Both the position numbers and the translations under genes were made by a program. This document shows positions 30,546 through 42,572 of a stretch of DNA of 64,000 bases, piece by piece. The stretch comes from Heliocybe sulcata. Its lineage: Eukaryota; Basidiomycota; Agaricomycetes; Gloeophyllales; Gloeophyllaceae. A model generated the notes under the pieces. The model ran no database searches and had not been told where the DNA came from. It saw nothing but the letters and a program-made list of their open reading frames with translations. How positions within the stretch are numbered: the first letter of the stretch is position 1; every line of letters begins with the position of its first letter. The stretch spans positions 678,684 through 742,683 of the forward strand of contig ML213515.1 of the NCBI GenBank assembly GCA_004369045.1, given 5' to 3'.

Positions 30546-33500
30546 ATGTCTTCAGCAGACGAGGAGGGACAAGCCGAGTCCGAGCAGCTCAGCAAGAAGA
30601 GAAGAGTGCAGAGAGCATGCGATATCTGCAGGCGCAAGAAAAGTATGGGTTATATCCCTTCTACATGGCTTTTTCTGACCAGGATCCGCCAGTTCGATGT
30701 GAGTAGAGCGGATATGGTAGCACCAGACTCTACCCAATGAACACCTGTGCTATCTAGGCGATGGCGCGCAGATGCCAGGCAACCGCTGTACCAACTGCAC
30801 GACGTACAATATGGAGTGCACGTATATCGAGGCGGCGAAGGTGGCATCTCCCTTGCTTGTCTGTGACTGCGCTGACTCTTTGTTCAGAAGCGCGGACCTC
30901 CGAAAGGGTTTGTGGCATCCCCGGATGGCTAAATGTGGCACTGCTGATGTACGAAACGCTGCAGGTATGTCGAGAGTCTGGAGAATAGGTTGGAAAAGAT
31001 GGAGAGGTTGCTCGGGAAGGTGCGTCTCGCTGCCCCACATGCTTCCATCCATTCAACGTATGCCATATTAGATTGCCCCGGAAGCCGACCTCAAAGAGCT
31101 CGGCGTTCAATCCGACCACGAGAGCTGGTACCACGACCGAAGGCATGGCTCGCCCTCTCGCTCCGCCTCCGCTTTCAAACAGCCCGCACTCGCAAAGTCC
31201 TCCCCCGTCTCGCCCACCCCTCCGGACCTCGACCTCGACCCCTCCGACGACGAGTACCTAAACACGACGCTTACGGAGAACCTGCGCAAGCTCACCGTCG
31301 ACCCTAATTACCACCGCTTCTTCGGCAAGTCGAGCGGGATCATGTTCATTCAGACGGCCATCGATTTGAAGAATGAGTATGCTGGGGATGGGGATGAGAA
31401 GCAGAGTATCATTGATGAGACTTATTTGGGGAGTAAGAGGCCTGAGTTCTGGTCTTCGAATCCTGTAAGTACCCTTTGTCTTCCCTAATACATTAACAAG
31501 GTTACGTACCCATCTCGGACAACCATTCCACCCCGTTCGCTCGTTACAGTGGGAAGAACACCGTTTCGGCGAATCCATTCCCTCCTTCACCTTCCCCGCT
31601 CCCGACTTAATTGACTCCCTCGTCTCCCTCTACTTCCTCAACATCAACAACTTCTATCCCTTGCTTCACGAACCCTCCTTCCGCCACAAGGTCGCCGACG
31701 GCCTGCACCACCGTGATTCAGGTTTTGGCGGGGTCCTGCTCGCCGTGTGTGCGTGCGCGAGCAGGTGGAGCGATGACCCGCGGGTGCTCATGGATGGCAC
31801 AAGAAGCCAGCACTCGGCAGGGTGGCAGTGGTTTAACCAGGTGCAGATGGTGAGGAAGAGCTTGTTGGCGCCGCCGTGTTTGTATGATTTGCAGCTTTAC
31901 ACGGTGAGTGACCGGATTGTGCGTACAGAGGTCCTCCGTTTCTTACCCTGACTGCAGCTTTCTGTGATTTTCCTACAAGGATCATCAGCTCCGCAAGGGA
32001 GCTGGACTATGGTCGGGATTGGGCTGCGTTTGGCTCAAGACGTGGGCGCTCATAGGAGGAAAGTGTATAACCCAGATCTAACGCCTGAAGACGAGCTATG
32101 GAAGAGAGCGTTTTGGTTAGTCGGTGTTGCGTCTCGTGGCTGACAGGTCTTAACGCAGTCTCCAGGATACTCGTTACTCTGGACCGAATATACAGCTCAG
32201 CGCTTGGTAGGCCTTGCGCCATCCAGGAAGAGGAGTACATTGTTGTGATCAAGGTTGCCTTCAGCTACTGACCGAAATCGTTGTCTCATAGCTTCGACCT
32301 TGATATGCCAGCCGAGTGCGACGACGAATACTGGCTCGATCCGGATCCCGATAAGGCGTTCAAGCAGCCTCCAGATAAGCCGTCGCGGGTGGCGTACTTC
32401 AACAGCTACCTCAAGCTGAACCAGATTCTCGCGTGTGCATTGAGAACTATTGTGCGTGATCGTCATTCTCGTACTTCCGTGATTACCTGTGCTCATGTGG
32501 AGTGTGCGATCATAGTATTCGATAAATAAGTCAAAGGTGCTGTTAGGCTTTGTGGGTCAGCAGTGGGAGCAGCATATCGTTGCGGAGCTGGATTCGGCAT
32601 TGAACAAGTGGATCGACTCTGTGCCGGAACATCGTCTGTATCAACCCTTTCACTTCATTCACAGTACCAGCTGATCGACAGCCATACAGTTCGATGGGAT
32701 CCTAACCGCGAGGATGAGATTTTCTTCCAACAATCAGCAATGCTGTACTGCAATTACTATCACCTGCAGATTCTCGTCCACAGGCCGTTCATCCCTCTTC
32801 CTCGCAAGCCATCGCCTTTATCATTCCCCTCGTTGGCGATCTGCACTAACGCCGCCCGCTCACTCAGTCATGTGGTCGATATACTGCGGAAACGGTCAAA
32901 GCAGCCGCTCCCACAGCTGGTGGTACGTCCTCTTGTTTTCAACGGCGAACAGGGCATTTGACGTGACGGTGCAATAGATGCCAGTGTTTAGCGCAGGTCT
33001 GGTGTTACTGCTGAATATATGGGGAGGTAAGCGGTCCGGACTGTCCACCGATCCGGCGAAAGAGATGGCGGAGGTCCACAAGTGCATGCACGTCCTCAAG
33101 GCTTGTGAGCCCAGGTCAGCATGCCGCTCTGTATCTCTCCTTCACTACTTATTGTGTCAATGCAGATGGCACTCTGCAGGCCGGCTGTGGGATATCCTGT
33201 GCGACCTCGCATCAGTGGGGGACCTCCCGCTCCCACAGCCTAGTCCTGCGCCGTCTGGGAAACGCGAGCGCGACTCGGACGAGCCCCTTGGGCTTGGGCG
33301 TGTGTCCAGGACTTCGAGCGATGCGAGCTATGAAGAGAGCGGGCAGCGCGCTTTCGCGGGGACAAGGCGGGTTACGAAGGAGCAGAGCGTGACTATGACT
33401 TCGCCCGTTGCGGGCCCGAGTTCTGCGGGCCCCTCTTCATCGGCGATATTCCCTCCGCAGAATGCGATGGGGGATAGTGTGTTCACGCTACCGATTCACA

Positions 33501-34032
33501 GCGACGAGCTGGGGAGATTGCCGCTTCATCCCAATTTTGGCGCGCAGACTGTGGCCCCGACTTCGACTATGGCGACTATCGGTCAACAGCCCCCGAGTTC
33601 GACAGGAGGATGGTATAGAGATGAGGGCGTCTTGTCTCGGCCATCTGGCAGCTCGACACCAATGGGTCCGCCAAGTACGATGGGCGCTATGCCGTCGATG
33701 CTACAGATGGATCCGATGATGTTCGACTCGGCAATGTCGTCTTACGATCTGTACGCGCAGGGAAATCCGCCGCCGCAGTATGCGGCCCCCATGCAGTATG
33801 GGGATATGATGGCGCCGCCGATGTTTGCGAACGAGGATACTATCAATATGTGGTCGAACGCTCCCACAGGTTTTGAGTGAGTGCGCTGTTTAGAGTGTGC
33901 GTGCGCAGTTTCTAACTGTCTGATTCTAGGATGGATGACTGGGGAACGTACATCACGAATGTTTGCGGACTCACCAATACGAGCCATTATCCTGGGAATC
34001 CTGGGGCACCGCCCAGAACTGAGGGCGGGTAG
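30546..34032 (+). CDS. Zn2Cys6 fungal-specific transcription factor
   Basis: Many exons. The N-terminal binuclear zinc cluster is KKRRVQRACDICRRKKIRCD then GAQMPGNRCTNCTTYNMECT, six cysteines in the usual spacing. It is built from exon 30546-30642, a 6-nt exon 30693-30698 and exon 30758-30840. A short linker (KRGPPKG) and coiled coil (YVESLENRLEKMERLLGK) follow. The middle carries the fungal transcription-factor domain: FYPLLHEPSFRHKVADGLHH, then GSWTMVGIGLRLAQDVGAHR and LTPEDELWKRAFW. The C-terminus is Ser/Pro/Met-rich with QYGDMMAPPMFANEDTINMW. DNA-binding regulator; target genes unknown. The final exon (MDDWGTYITNVCGLTN) ends at TAG 34030-34032. Confidence 0.88.
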
Positions 34033-34292
34033 ATGAGTTATAGATCTCCACCTGTTCCTTAATTCATCCCACCTTCCTGTAGCCATAGCTTCCTGTCTTG
34101 CATCCGTATCTCTAGGCTCATCTAGCCCCACTCATCGCTGTTGAACAGTAATATATCATGTATAGCTAGGCACTCATCGCACCTCTCCGTAGATAGTTTC
34201 GATATATCAGAGAACGGCTGGAGCATATTTATTCGCGGTTGGCTAAAGGTACATACTACATCTATACTTCATTCTTCATTGTCTGTTCATCT

Positions 34293-36553
34293 TCATTCAA
34301 ACTTGTACACTAGAGGACGGTCAGCTATGTATGATCCAAATACTGCGCTCCGCTCACCGAATGCACCGCTACTGGGCTTTGTAGCGAAGATAACCTCGTG
34401 AAGGGCTTCGCCTTCGAGATTCTTGTACGGCGGATACGCAGCCTTGATCTTTGCGATGAACTGGTCGACCTCGGACTCTGCGACAAGGGACACTGTGCAG
34501 CCTCCCCATCCGGCGCCTGAGACATCCTGCAGTCAGTATCAGGTATTCACTCGAAGCACTGATGCGAAGTACCTGTCAATCGCGACCCGTACGCTCCTGC
34601 TTCTCGACACAAGGTCGTCAGCTGGTCGAGTTCGGGACATGAGCATTCGAAGAGCTTCGAGCACGACTGTTGCGATTCGTTCATGAGAGCTCCGAGGATC
34701 TGCAAGATCTTGTCAATACGCGGACTACAGACAGATTTGGCTGTTGTCACTGTACCCCCAGTGTCGCTTTAGTGGTCTTCTCTTCGACGGGTGCATCGCC
34801 CTTAGTTGCTGTGGATAGGTATCGCCTTTAGTTCAAAATAGAGACCGAGATTTTCTGGTCTACTCACCAGCGTCTGAGGGCAACTGCTCATGGGCCTGCA
34901 AGCAAGCCTGGCGGAACTGGAGCACCCGAAGCGCCTCGGAGAAGACATGCGCCGCACGCTTGTACAGCTGGAACTTCCCGTTCGGTGCCTCGACGTCCAC
35001 CCAGCTCAAGTACGTCTCGTGGAAATCCTCCTTGCTCAAGCCGGACATCTCGACCATCTCCTCCATAGTCACTCCCAGCTGCTCGTCGCCCTCCTTCCAG
35101 GTTGCTGGCCGCAATTTCCCAGTGTGTGCACCGAGCTCGGTGAGGGCTTTGTAGAGCTGCTCAGTCGAGACGGAAGCTTGGCCACCCTTTGTTTCTTGGA
35201 CACCGAGGTATCTCCCTACGACCTCACGCAGGGTGACCTTCTCGCGGCTGCCGCCCTGGTCGAGTGGGAGGTTGAGGAGGCGGCAGAGGACACGGGCGGC
35301 GACGAGCGTCTCAACGACCCGGAGGTTGTACTGCGTTTTGGCGCCGACCACTTTGTCGGACACGACTAGTGAATTTGCGCAGACGAAGACGCCGCCTGCG
35401 CTGGGTCTCGGTACTTCGAGGACTACGCTGGCCTTGTGAGGGTCTTCGGGATGAGGAGCGGTAGAGGAGACGAGGGAAGGAGCAGCTGTCGTGCTCGTCT
35501 CGGCGGGAACGGAGGGAGAAGACCCGGATGGGAGGGGGATGGGTTCGGCGGAGAGGGTGGGGAAGAAGGTTATGTAGAGTGCGGAGTTCGGGAGGGAAAT
35601 GACCGATGCGGCTTGGTCCATTCTAATAAAGTATAGTCAGGTTAGGCAGGATGCATAGCAAAACCATGTGAGCCTACCCGCCCGAGTTGACGCCGACTCT
35701 CTTCTCGTTCTCCATAGCGAGCTCGACCAGGCGTCCCTTGTTCACTTGATCCAACTTGTTGTTTACGGCCAGGAACGTGAGGGTAGAGGCGACGACCATC
35801 GCGGCTGACGAGGAGAGACCGGACCCAGCGGGTACAGATCCGGTTACGAGGATATCAACAGGTACGGGCTGCTCGGATCCCGAAGCAAAGAATGTGTTCA
35901 GCACGCCCTGCATGCGAGATGTTAATCAGCACTCCGATAGATCGTACCACCAAACGTTCGCACATAGTATCCTGCCTTGACGTAGCTCTCCCAGTTAAGC
36001 TGCGTCTTGTCTATCTCCAGAAACCATTGGTTATCCTTGAGTGATGGAGCGAATTGTTTCGGGGAATATTTTGAACCTGCGAGGTTCTCGGCTCTCACAG
36101 CACCTGTTGGGTCAAAAATCGGCCTCTTGTATCTTCGACGCAAGGACTGCTATTTACCTTGTTCATCTGAAGAGCGCGGTGCACACGCCATCAAGATGTC
36201 CCGTTCCACAGCTGCTGGAAGGACGCCGAAAAGAGCATAGTCGATGTGTTCACCTATCAAGCTGAGTTTCTAGCTGCTCAGTCTCCACAAGAGTAAAGAA
36301 CAGGGCTCCCACATACTTGACTCTCCCTGGAGCTCGTGCGATGTAAGCCGGTTTCCTGCCAAATCGTGTTTCGAATTCTTTGGCAAGATTATCCCAGCGA
36401 GGACTATGTCGTTGGTATCATCCCAAGGTAAGTCCCATCAGAGATTTAACGTCGGTGGCAATGAAGCACTCACGCATGATTCAATGCACTTCCGAGGCTG
36501 GCATAGGCCTCCTCAAGAGTAGTGAGAACGGGGATCGGTTTTGACGCTGCCAT
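34293..36553 (-). CDS. GAL1: Galactokinase
   Basis: Multi-exon GHMP kinase. Starts [20 protein letters not shown]. Ordered motifs: [11 protein letters not shown] then [20 protein letters not shown] (galactokinase signature), [20 protein letters not shown] (ATP-binding motif), [20 protein letters not shown], and near the end [20 protein letters not shown]. The last intron (GTGAGC...CATAG) joins SSGAF to [10 protein letters not shown] before the stop at 34293. Phosphorylates galactose at C1 for the Leloir pathway. The loop after MDQAASV is Pro/Ser/Thr-rich and longer than in bacterial enzymes, common in fungal GAL1. No GAL7 or GAL10 lies in the window; the upstream SDR on the same strand is not a mutarotase-epimerase fusion. 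Confidence 0.93.
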
Positions 36554-36953
36554 TTCGCTGGTCGAATTTTGGATCCGCGGGGGTGGGGGAGGTAAAAACC
36601 GGGGATAATGATGTCAAGATTGTTGATAAACTGCATACCGTATGGTTCTCGGTCCGCTGCAAGATCGAGAAGGTGGCCCGGACCGAGCGAGAGGCACATT
36701 TGATTTTGCTCGCGCGGAAACTTGTTTGTACGTGTTGAATGAGCCGCTGTGGCACTTGACCGTCGCGATCCACCTCGAACGTTGAATATCGCCTGCCTCG
36801 TACTTACCAGACTGTTACTTTCTGCCGGATACATATGATTATAGTCGCGGTGCCCCTGATCTGCAAAGCATTCCACGGTGGTACATGTGCAATGTGATAT
36901 AGATGATATACGTGAATTATGTATCCGGATTCAATGATCGCAACAACACTGTC
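36554..36953. other. Intergenic, galactokinase promoter
   Basis: 400 bp between the galactokinase start and the SDR stop, both on the minus strand. No gene recognised and no clear CGG-N11-CCG Gal4-type site noticed. Confidence 0.4.
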
Positions 36954-38441
36954 TTAATACGCATCCGCATAACGTTCGATGACAGCTCTAATCTTGAATG
37001 CATCGTTAATCCGACCATTCTTAATCAGCGCCTCCGCCTCCGGTTTGACGCTATCCAAGAAGTCCTGTTTGCCCTTGACTGGCTTCCAGCCAAGTGCCCG
37101 AGACCGCTCGGCTTTGCAGTACGAATTGGTGCCGAAGAAAGTCGCCTAGTCGTTCCCAGCCGTGGCAGTTAGGACGAAAAGCTGGTCAGAAATAATGAGA
37201 ACATACCCCAGCGAAGTACTTGTCCAGGTCCTCCTTCGTAAACGGTGTAGGCTCCGCGCTGGTGGCTCGGCCTAAATCGACCAATACCTGTCCTATAGCC
37301 TGTGCAAGCTCGTAGTGCGAGTAGTATCCGTTCTCGGCAAAGTAGTAGCCATTGCGACCGTGAGCGACGCTCGCATCCTTCCTCGCCTTGTCAAAAATGA
37401 TGATGTAAAGGTCCGCGGCTACAATGGAGTCCATCAGTATGTGTACTTGCGGAAGTCCAATAGGTGATCACGCACTGTCGTCGATGTCAACACATGGCCA
37501 GACGTTCTTGCCAGGACCGACCATTCCGCTTTCTCTCTTATGCCAGCCGATCGCCAGCATGCAGGGTATCTCGATCGAATGCGGGTTGCTGATGCCCTTG
37601 TCGAACAGCGGGCCAGAGGCCATCCCGAAGATTGTCGAGGGCAGGATAATGTGGGTACGGACATAGCCTAAAGAATAGGGTGAATAACCTATCAGAACAG
37701 GTAACGAGGTTCGATTTACCTTCGTCGCCTGCTGCTGCTATGACTTCGTCGACCCATCTGTGGGGTTGTTTCGAGTCGAGAGCTTCGATCTTGGCGCTGT
37801 CACGATCCGAATACAAGTTGTCGGTTGCGTATTTTCCCTCGGCATTATCGACGAGGACACCTAACCGGCACGTATCGTGCGTTAGATAATGCATGAGCTG
37901 GATTCCGAATGCGAGACTTACCGGTCCCGGACTAGAGTGACCGAGAAGTAAGTATACCACTTCCAGAGATGTGCGCGAAAGGGACATACCGTATGAATAA
38001 GGATGGGAGCTTTCCCCGTCTCGGCATATCTCTTCCGTAGTCCCTTCAAGATGGCCTTAGCAGCGGGAAGGTCATCGCAGTCAGCCTGAACGTAATATTA
38101 AAGGTCAGTCGTCAAATTCAGTTAGAAGAAAAAGGGCTCCAAACGCACGATAGTAAAGACGACGTCCGACGAGGCGGCGGCAGTTTCCAACTTGTCCAAA
38201 TCAGAGTGCGAGCCTAACAGGGCCTTTACACCGAATGTCTCGAGCAGCTTGGCTTTTTCAGCATTGCGGACAAGCACGGTGATCTCGAACGAGCTTGCTT
38301 CGGAATGGCTAAGTAGGCGCTGGAGAACTGAGCCTCCCAGGTAGCCTACATACCATCGTTATAATATGGTAAGGAATATGGATGATGGAGGAACTACGAA
38401 CCTGTCGCTCCAGTGAGGAAGATGTTCGTCTTTGAAGTCAT
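36954..38441 (-). CDS. Extended SDR, NAD(P)-dependent epimerase/dehydratase-like
   Basis: Multi-exon. Starts MTSKTNIFLTGAT, spliced to GYLGGSVLQRLLSHSEASSF, giving the Rossmann TGATGYLGG nucleotide motif. Then EITVLVRNAEKAKLLETFGV and KLETAAASSDVVFTI (end of the third strand). The central part reads RWVDEVIAAAGDEGYVRTHI, ILPSTIFGMASGPL and MVGPGKNVWPCVDIDD. The C-terminus is KAERSRALGWKPVKGKQDFL then IRAVIERYADAY before the stop at 36954. A classical YxxxK is not obvious. Reaction unknown; adjacency to galactokinase hints at sugar metabolism but is not evidence. A partial paralogue is stranded at 10607-10925. Confidence 0.8.
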
Positions 38442-38639
38442 TGTCGCGGATCTGAGCTCGTATAGCACTTGTTATGCTGATATTCCGTGCATTGAATGCC
38501 CATTTTATACGAGGAGCCCTTTCCCATATTCCAACCTTCTCGATATTTGTTCGTACGTTCAAGCTTGGAATTGTAAGCAGGCTACCGAAGCATTAGTGAT
38601 GGGAGATCACTTACAAATAGGGGTTATTTGGCTTATTCA

Positions 38640-38675
38640 CTGATTCAATCATTCACCGATTCACCGATTCACCGG
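38640..38675. repeat. Short tandem repeat ATTCACCG
   Basis: About three and a half imperfect copies of an 8-bp unit (GATTCACC) lie just beyond the end of the family-A relic. Confidence 0.7.
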
Positions 38676-38679
38676 CAGA

Positions 38680-39642
38680 CCAACAGCAAGTGCCGGCCCG
38701 GCGGACGCTCTCGCCAGGCCTTGCAAGCGCGACTGCATTGCATCGCGGTCATATCATCCATACTGGCTGAATAATGTTTTCCGGCAAGAGAAGAGGCGAA
38801 GTCGATGATATCAGGATTGCCGCTCCTGCCACTTCTAATTTCCTGCAGGCAAGAGTTCGACGCCAATGCTGGGACCCGGAAGGCGGTCAAGAAGTCGGCC
38901 ATGTCTGTAATTTCTACATGATGGCCAAAGTGGATTTTTGAAAACTCCAGACACGGTGGCACATCGATCTCAAGCACCTTCATGGGAGTGATGTGCGTCG
39001 GAGCTGTTGCAGAGCACCATGTCGATGGAATACTGTGGTAACACATCTAAAATTACTATCGAGTGCCGCAGAGGTCGGCCCACTGAGAAGGCGGGAAACA
39101 TAATACAGTGCCGGACCAGGCTTAAGCTTTGCAGGAGTGGTACCTGCAGCAGCGAATCCGAGGGATAGGTTTGAGAGTCTACGCATTGTAATGAGACATT
39201 CCAACATAGCGATACCCAGCCGAGACGCATCGAGAGAGAGAGAACGCGGCACTGCGGGTATGAAATAACGTAGCGCAGAGGCGCAGTCGCTGGGATAGCC
39301 GTTGTACAGCATCAAAAAGCAAATCGACAAGGATAGAGGCCGTGTCCCCGAGCGAGGTAGCCATAGCTCCAGAAGAGAAACTTACGACGGCATGTCCAGC
39401 GGGTGAAAACGATTGTCCTCGGGGTGTTCCTGCTCGACGGAATGCACGTCAACATGTAGTGAGCACTAAATCAGGGTCGTAGCAATGGCGCACTCCCTCC
39501 AGCATTGGCAGACCAGGGTGCGGAGAAGCGGAGCCAGGCGAGAATCGGGTACAATGAACTTGGGCTTTGTGTCCAGACAGCGCATATGAAGATCCTGGAA
39601 ACCAGCTCTGTGGGAATGATTTGCATGAACGACCACGTAGTA
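38680..39642 (-). pseudogene. Decayed family-A F-box gene (copy A8)
   Basis: From about 39627: MQIIPTELVSRIF, then a one-base shift, then RCLDTKPKFIVPDSRLAPLL and RTLVCQCWRECAI in another frame, exactly the family F-box order. Further left, LRYFIPAVPRSLSLDASRLG matches LRSFISQCRLLSLEA, and ITDMADFLTAFRVPALASN with SCLQEIRSG matches the DFLALFLVPSLQELRLVP region. The C-terminal third is missing. It is adjacent to the B2 F-box gene, as the relic at 1625-2169 is adjacent to B1. Confidence 0.8.
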
Positions 39643-40269
39643 TCGTAGGATCGAATATCGCTGAGGGACATCCCGGTGGTTAATGGCTTATGCTGTAAGT
39701 GCCGTCACCCTTGAAGGCAGGCTGTGTTGAACGATGGCACCTGGCAAGCAAGTAGTGGAACCAGCAGCACTGGGCATATGGCAATTATGAAGGTAACAAC
39801 GAACCAGTCTCACTTGAAGCACCAACAATGAATGCAGACGACAATGGGCGTCGTCCCGTTCAGTTAACTGATTCTTTGTGGCGGATTTGTGGCAGCAATG
39901 CCACGGTGGCACCGGAAGTTGCCGTCTGGCTGGAAAACTGCCAGTGTCCACCGCAGAGTTTTCTTCCTTCTTCTGTCGATGACTGAGTCGTCAGAAACAC
40001 AGACTTCACCAGGGCTGTAGACGAGAACGCAGCTGCTACTGCGTTCACGATACCTTCTGGTGCGGGATCGATCGTACCACCGTCGATCTGCAGATGCCAC
40101 TTACGCGTTAGAGATGTCGCAAATGCGCTGCATTTCGGTGAGAGAAAAGTGAGTAATCTATCACAATCGTCGCACAAGATATAATAATGTCTTTTGCCTT
40201 CCCATTTACCGCTCATTTCACCGCCGCCGATGTGATCGCATCGCATTCGATATCTCCTTTCTACTCGAC
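39643..40269. other. Intergenic, duplicated 3' flank of B2
   Basis: 39884-39930 holds the about 40-bp dispersed element. A 128-codon minus frame (39860-40246) shares a short protein-like segment with 2352-2552, but translation is unproven. No other gene. Confidence 0.45.
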
Positions 40270-41841
40270 TTAGTCCTCCTGTTCCTCCTCGTCCTCTGAA
40301 TCGATTACCCTCTCGATGGGCGAATCGTCGTCTTCCGCCTCTGGGCTACCACCATGCTCGTATCCCAGTGAGCAATCCCAATCGACTGGGATCTTCTTGC
40401 TCAAAGCCCTGATGTCCTTGGGGAGGATATTTACGGCGCCTCGGATTGTAAGGTTGTTTGGTTGATTCTCCTGCCGGAGGTTCTGAACAGTCTTGCTTAG
40501 GAGCTCAACGAAGTCGTTTTCGTTTCCGGCAAGGAAAGTCGGCCGAAATCTGACATGGCTGAGTCGAAGCTTCTTCAGGTGAGAACATACCAGTTCCCAG
40601 CCACCGACAACAATAGGCCTGCGTCCATTTCGCCTGTTTGTGTCCTCCCTAAATCGGAGAACACGGATCAGACGTGACGGGAATGGCCCTATCAGGTGTC
40701 GGCTAGGCAGTAAGCCGGGTTCATTATACTCGTCCATGTCCTCAATGTCGAGCTCGGTCACTTGCGCGAGGGAGGTGCGCAGTGCCTCTGCCAAGGCGTC
40801 GTATACGTGGCCCTCCTCCTCATCGTGATACGCCGACACAATGATATCAAGTCGCGGCTCCGCTGGTGCTTCACCCCTCGCGGTTGCTCCAGGCGCCGGA
40901 GAAAAGCTCAGCTTGGTGTAGGAAGTATTGATATGCTCGAGCCTGCATTTGCGGTATTGGCTGCTGGCGACGATCTTGTTGACCTTCGGGGCAAGAATTC
41001 TCGCGATATCCCTGACGCTGCTGAGGTCATCGTGCTCGATCTCGATAACAGTGGTCGCCTCCGTCGGAAAGTCGAGGCGGGCAAGGACGTTTGCAGAAGC
41101 CGTGCTCCTGATGGCCATATCGAGTGTCTGCAGATGCGGCAGCGCAACATCATGCATGGTATTGTCATCCTTGACAGTCGCGCAAAGCGCGAGGTGCTTG
41201 AGATCCGGCACCATCAGCAACGTTGCGGAGACATCGTTCGCAGGCATCTTGAGATTGCCGCGGATCTCGAGTCGCTCCAGGCTTTGACTATGGGAGACGA
41301 TAGTCTCGATAGTGCTCGGGTAGAGGAATGTGGCACGCAAGTCCTTCAATGCCGGAGCAGTGATGGGTAGTACGGCGCTGGGCGGCACCGGTAATCCGAC
41401 CTCGTATGTGGTGAGGTCCAGCCTTTGAAGCTTGGGAAAGTTCCATGCCTGACCATTGCAGAACTCGACCCACATCGCACTTCGGATCGTGATGTCGAGC
41501 GAGATGATTTTGTAGGAGAAGCTGCGCAGGACGGTGAAGAGCTTTTCGGCCTTGTCTGAGTTTGTGCAACGGAGGCGGACCTTCGGATTCGCAGCTCTGG
41601 TGAGGAAGAGGGCCGTCAGGTCGGGGTGGAAGGCGACGACGTTGTCCCACAGATGCTGGTTCCTTTCCAAGACCCTGCGGAACTTCTGAGAGACGAGCCT
41701 TTTCTTCACCCAGGAGACTGTGGAGAACCCGTTCTCGCCGGTGGCGGCAGCTTCCTTCTCCATGCCGACTGCGAGGGTCAGGATTTTATCAAGTGTCTCG
41801 GTTGGGATGCGATATATTGGGGCAGGGTTGATGAAAGCCAT
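40270..41841 (-). CDS. F-box protein, family B (copy B2)
   Basis: Single-exon coding region, 523 aa, from MAFINPAPIYRIPTETLDKI. F-box at about 8-55 with VSWVKKRLVSQKFRRVLERN. The leucine-rich middle includes LEIRGNLKMPANDVSATLLM and SVRDIARILAPKVNKIVASS, identical to B1 over long stretches. The acidic tail ends DSEDEEEQED, shorter than in B1. Start chosen 5 bases after the 5'UTR intron acceptor GCTCAG. The intact GST at 42573-43645 is directly upstream on the same strand. Probable SCF adaptor; substrate unknown. The small number of differences from B1 points to a recent block duplication. Confidence 0.88.
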   Translation of the reverse strand: MAFINPAPIYRIPTETLDKILTLAVGMEKEAAATGENGFSTVSWVKKRLVSQKFRRVLERNQHLWDNVVAFHPDLTALFLTRAANPKVRLRCTNSDKAEKLFTVLRSFSYKIISLDITIRSAMWVEFCNGQAWNFPKLQRLDLTTYEVGLPVPPSAVLPITAPALKDLRATFLYPSTIETIVSHSQSLERLEIRGNLKMPANDVSATLLMVPDLKHLALCATVKDDNTMHDVALPHLQTLDMAIRSTASANVLARLDFPTEATTVIEIEHDDLSSVRDIARILAPKVNKIVASSQYRKCRLEHINTSYTKLSFSPAPGATARGEAPAEPRLDIIVSAYHDEEEGHVYDALAEALRTSLAQVTELDIEDMDEYNEPGLLPSRHLIGPFPSRLIRVLRFREDTNRRNGRRPIVVGGWELVCSHLKKLRLSHVRFRPTFLAGNENDFVELLSKTVQNLRQENQPNNLTIRGAVNILPKDIRALSKKIPVDWDCSLGYEHGGSPEAEDDDSPIERVIDSEDEEEQED

Positions 41842-41846
41842 GTTTC

Positions 41847-41967
41847 CTGAGCAAAGGCATGTTGTCAGCAAAGCTTGAGACGAAGAAATATGATGACACG
41901 AAAAGCGTGTGGCACGGTGGCACGATGTCCTCTGCCAATGCGATGAAGATCGAGCCCAGTCGCTCAC
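41847..41967 (-). promoter_or_regulatory. 5'UTR intron of B2 with two GTGCCAC heptamers
   Basis: Donor GAG|GTGAGCGACT at 41967, acceptor TTGCTCAG at 41847, 121 nt. Plus-strand GTGGCAC occurs at 41909-41915 and 41917-41923 (68-82 bp before the ATG), and again at 42074-42080 upstream of the intron. Confidence 0.55.
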
Positions 41968-42572
41968 CTCAATGATGGATGGACTAGATATGGTCGTAGT
42001 CTTGAGTGAGGTTTGAAATGGAGAAGTACCGTGGCAGATAGAGCGCTTTGGATGGTCTAGTGGTATGGATCAGGTGGCACTCAACACCGACGACGGAGCA
42101 GAAAGGTGCGACGGACGTACAATATCAGCTTTGATGTAGACTGAAGTTTAGTATTGCTCGTGAAAAGCGTCGGGTGGCCTGTGTACGAGCAGTTGCGAAG
42201 TAACACGTCCTAGTACTTGCAGCTCGTCGAGTGAAGGGAAGGAAAGGCGCGCTCGCGCTCCGTGCCTTATTTGGCTCTCGGCTGTGGCACTATTCGCACG
42301 CTCTTGCCTTTCTGAAAAAAAGGACCTTTCCGAGTGCGTCTCATACAAGTAAACGCTTGGTGAAGAGTCGTTCTGAAAGTCTCAAAAAAGTATATAGGGT
42401 AACGGCACAACTGTTGGCATTCCATAACCAAGACTCGCCGAGACTTACATCGAGAGGCTGCAGTACAAAGCAAGTTGAATGGACCTAAGGAATCTAACAG
42501 CAGCACCAGGACTTCCTGCGATGGCACTATGGATAGAGCAGGCGTACTATACACAGAAGAGAGAAGGAGCAG
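41968..42572. other. Promoter of B2 and spacer to GST1
   Basis: No gene. Aligns with 4475-5074. It contains the GTGGCAC at 42074-42080 and the TATTTGGCTCTCGGCTGTGG run shared with the first copy. Confidence 0.45.

Noticed and set aside
36954-38441. GAL10-type UDP-galactose 4-epimerase next to galactokinase
   Set aside because: The protein lacks a mutarotase domain and an obvious SYxxxK; motifs fit a generic extended SDR. Neighbourhood alone is not enough.
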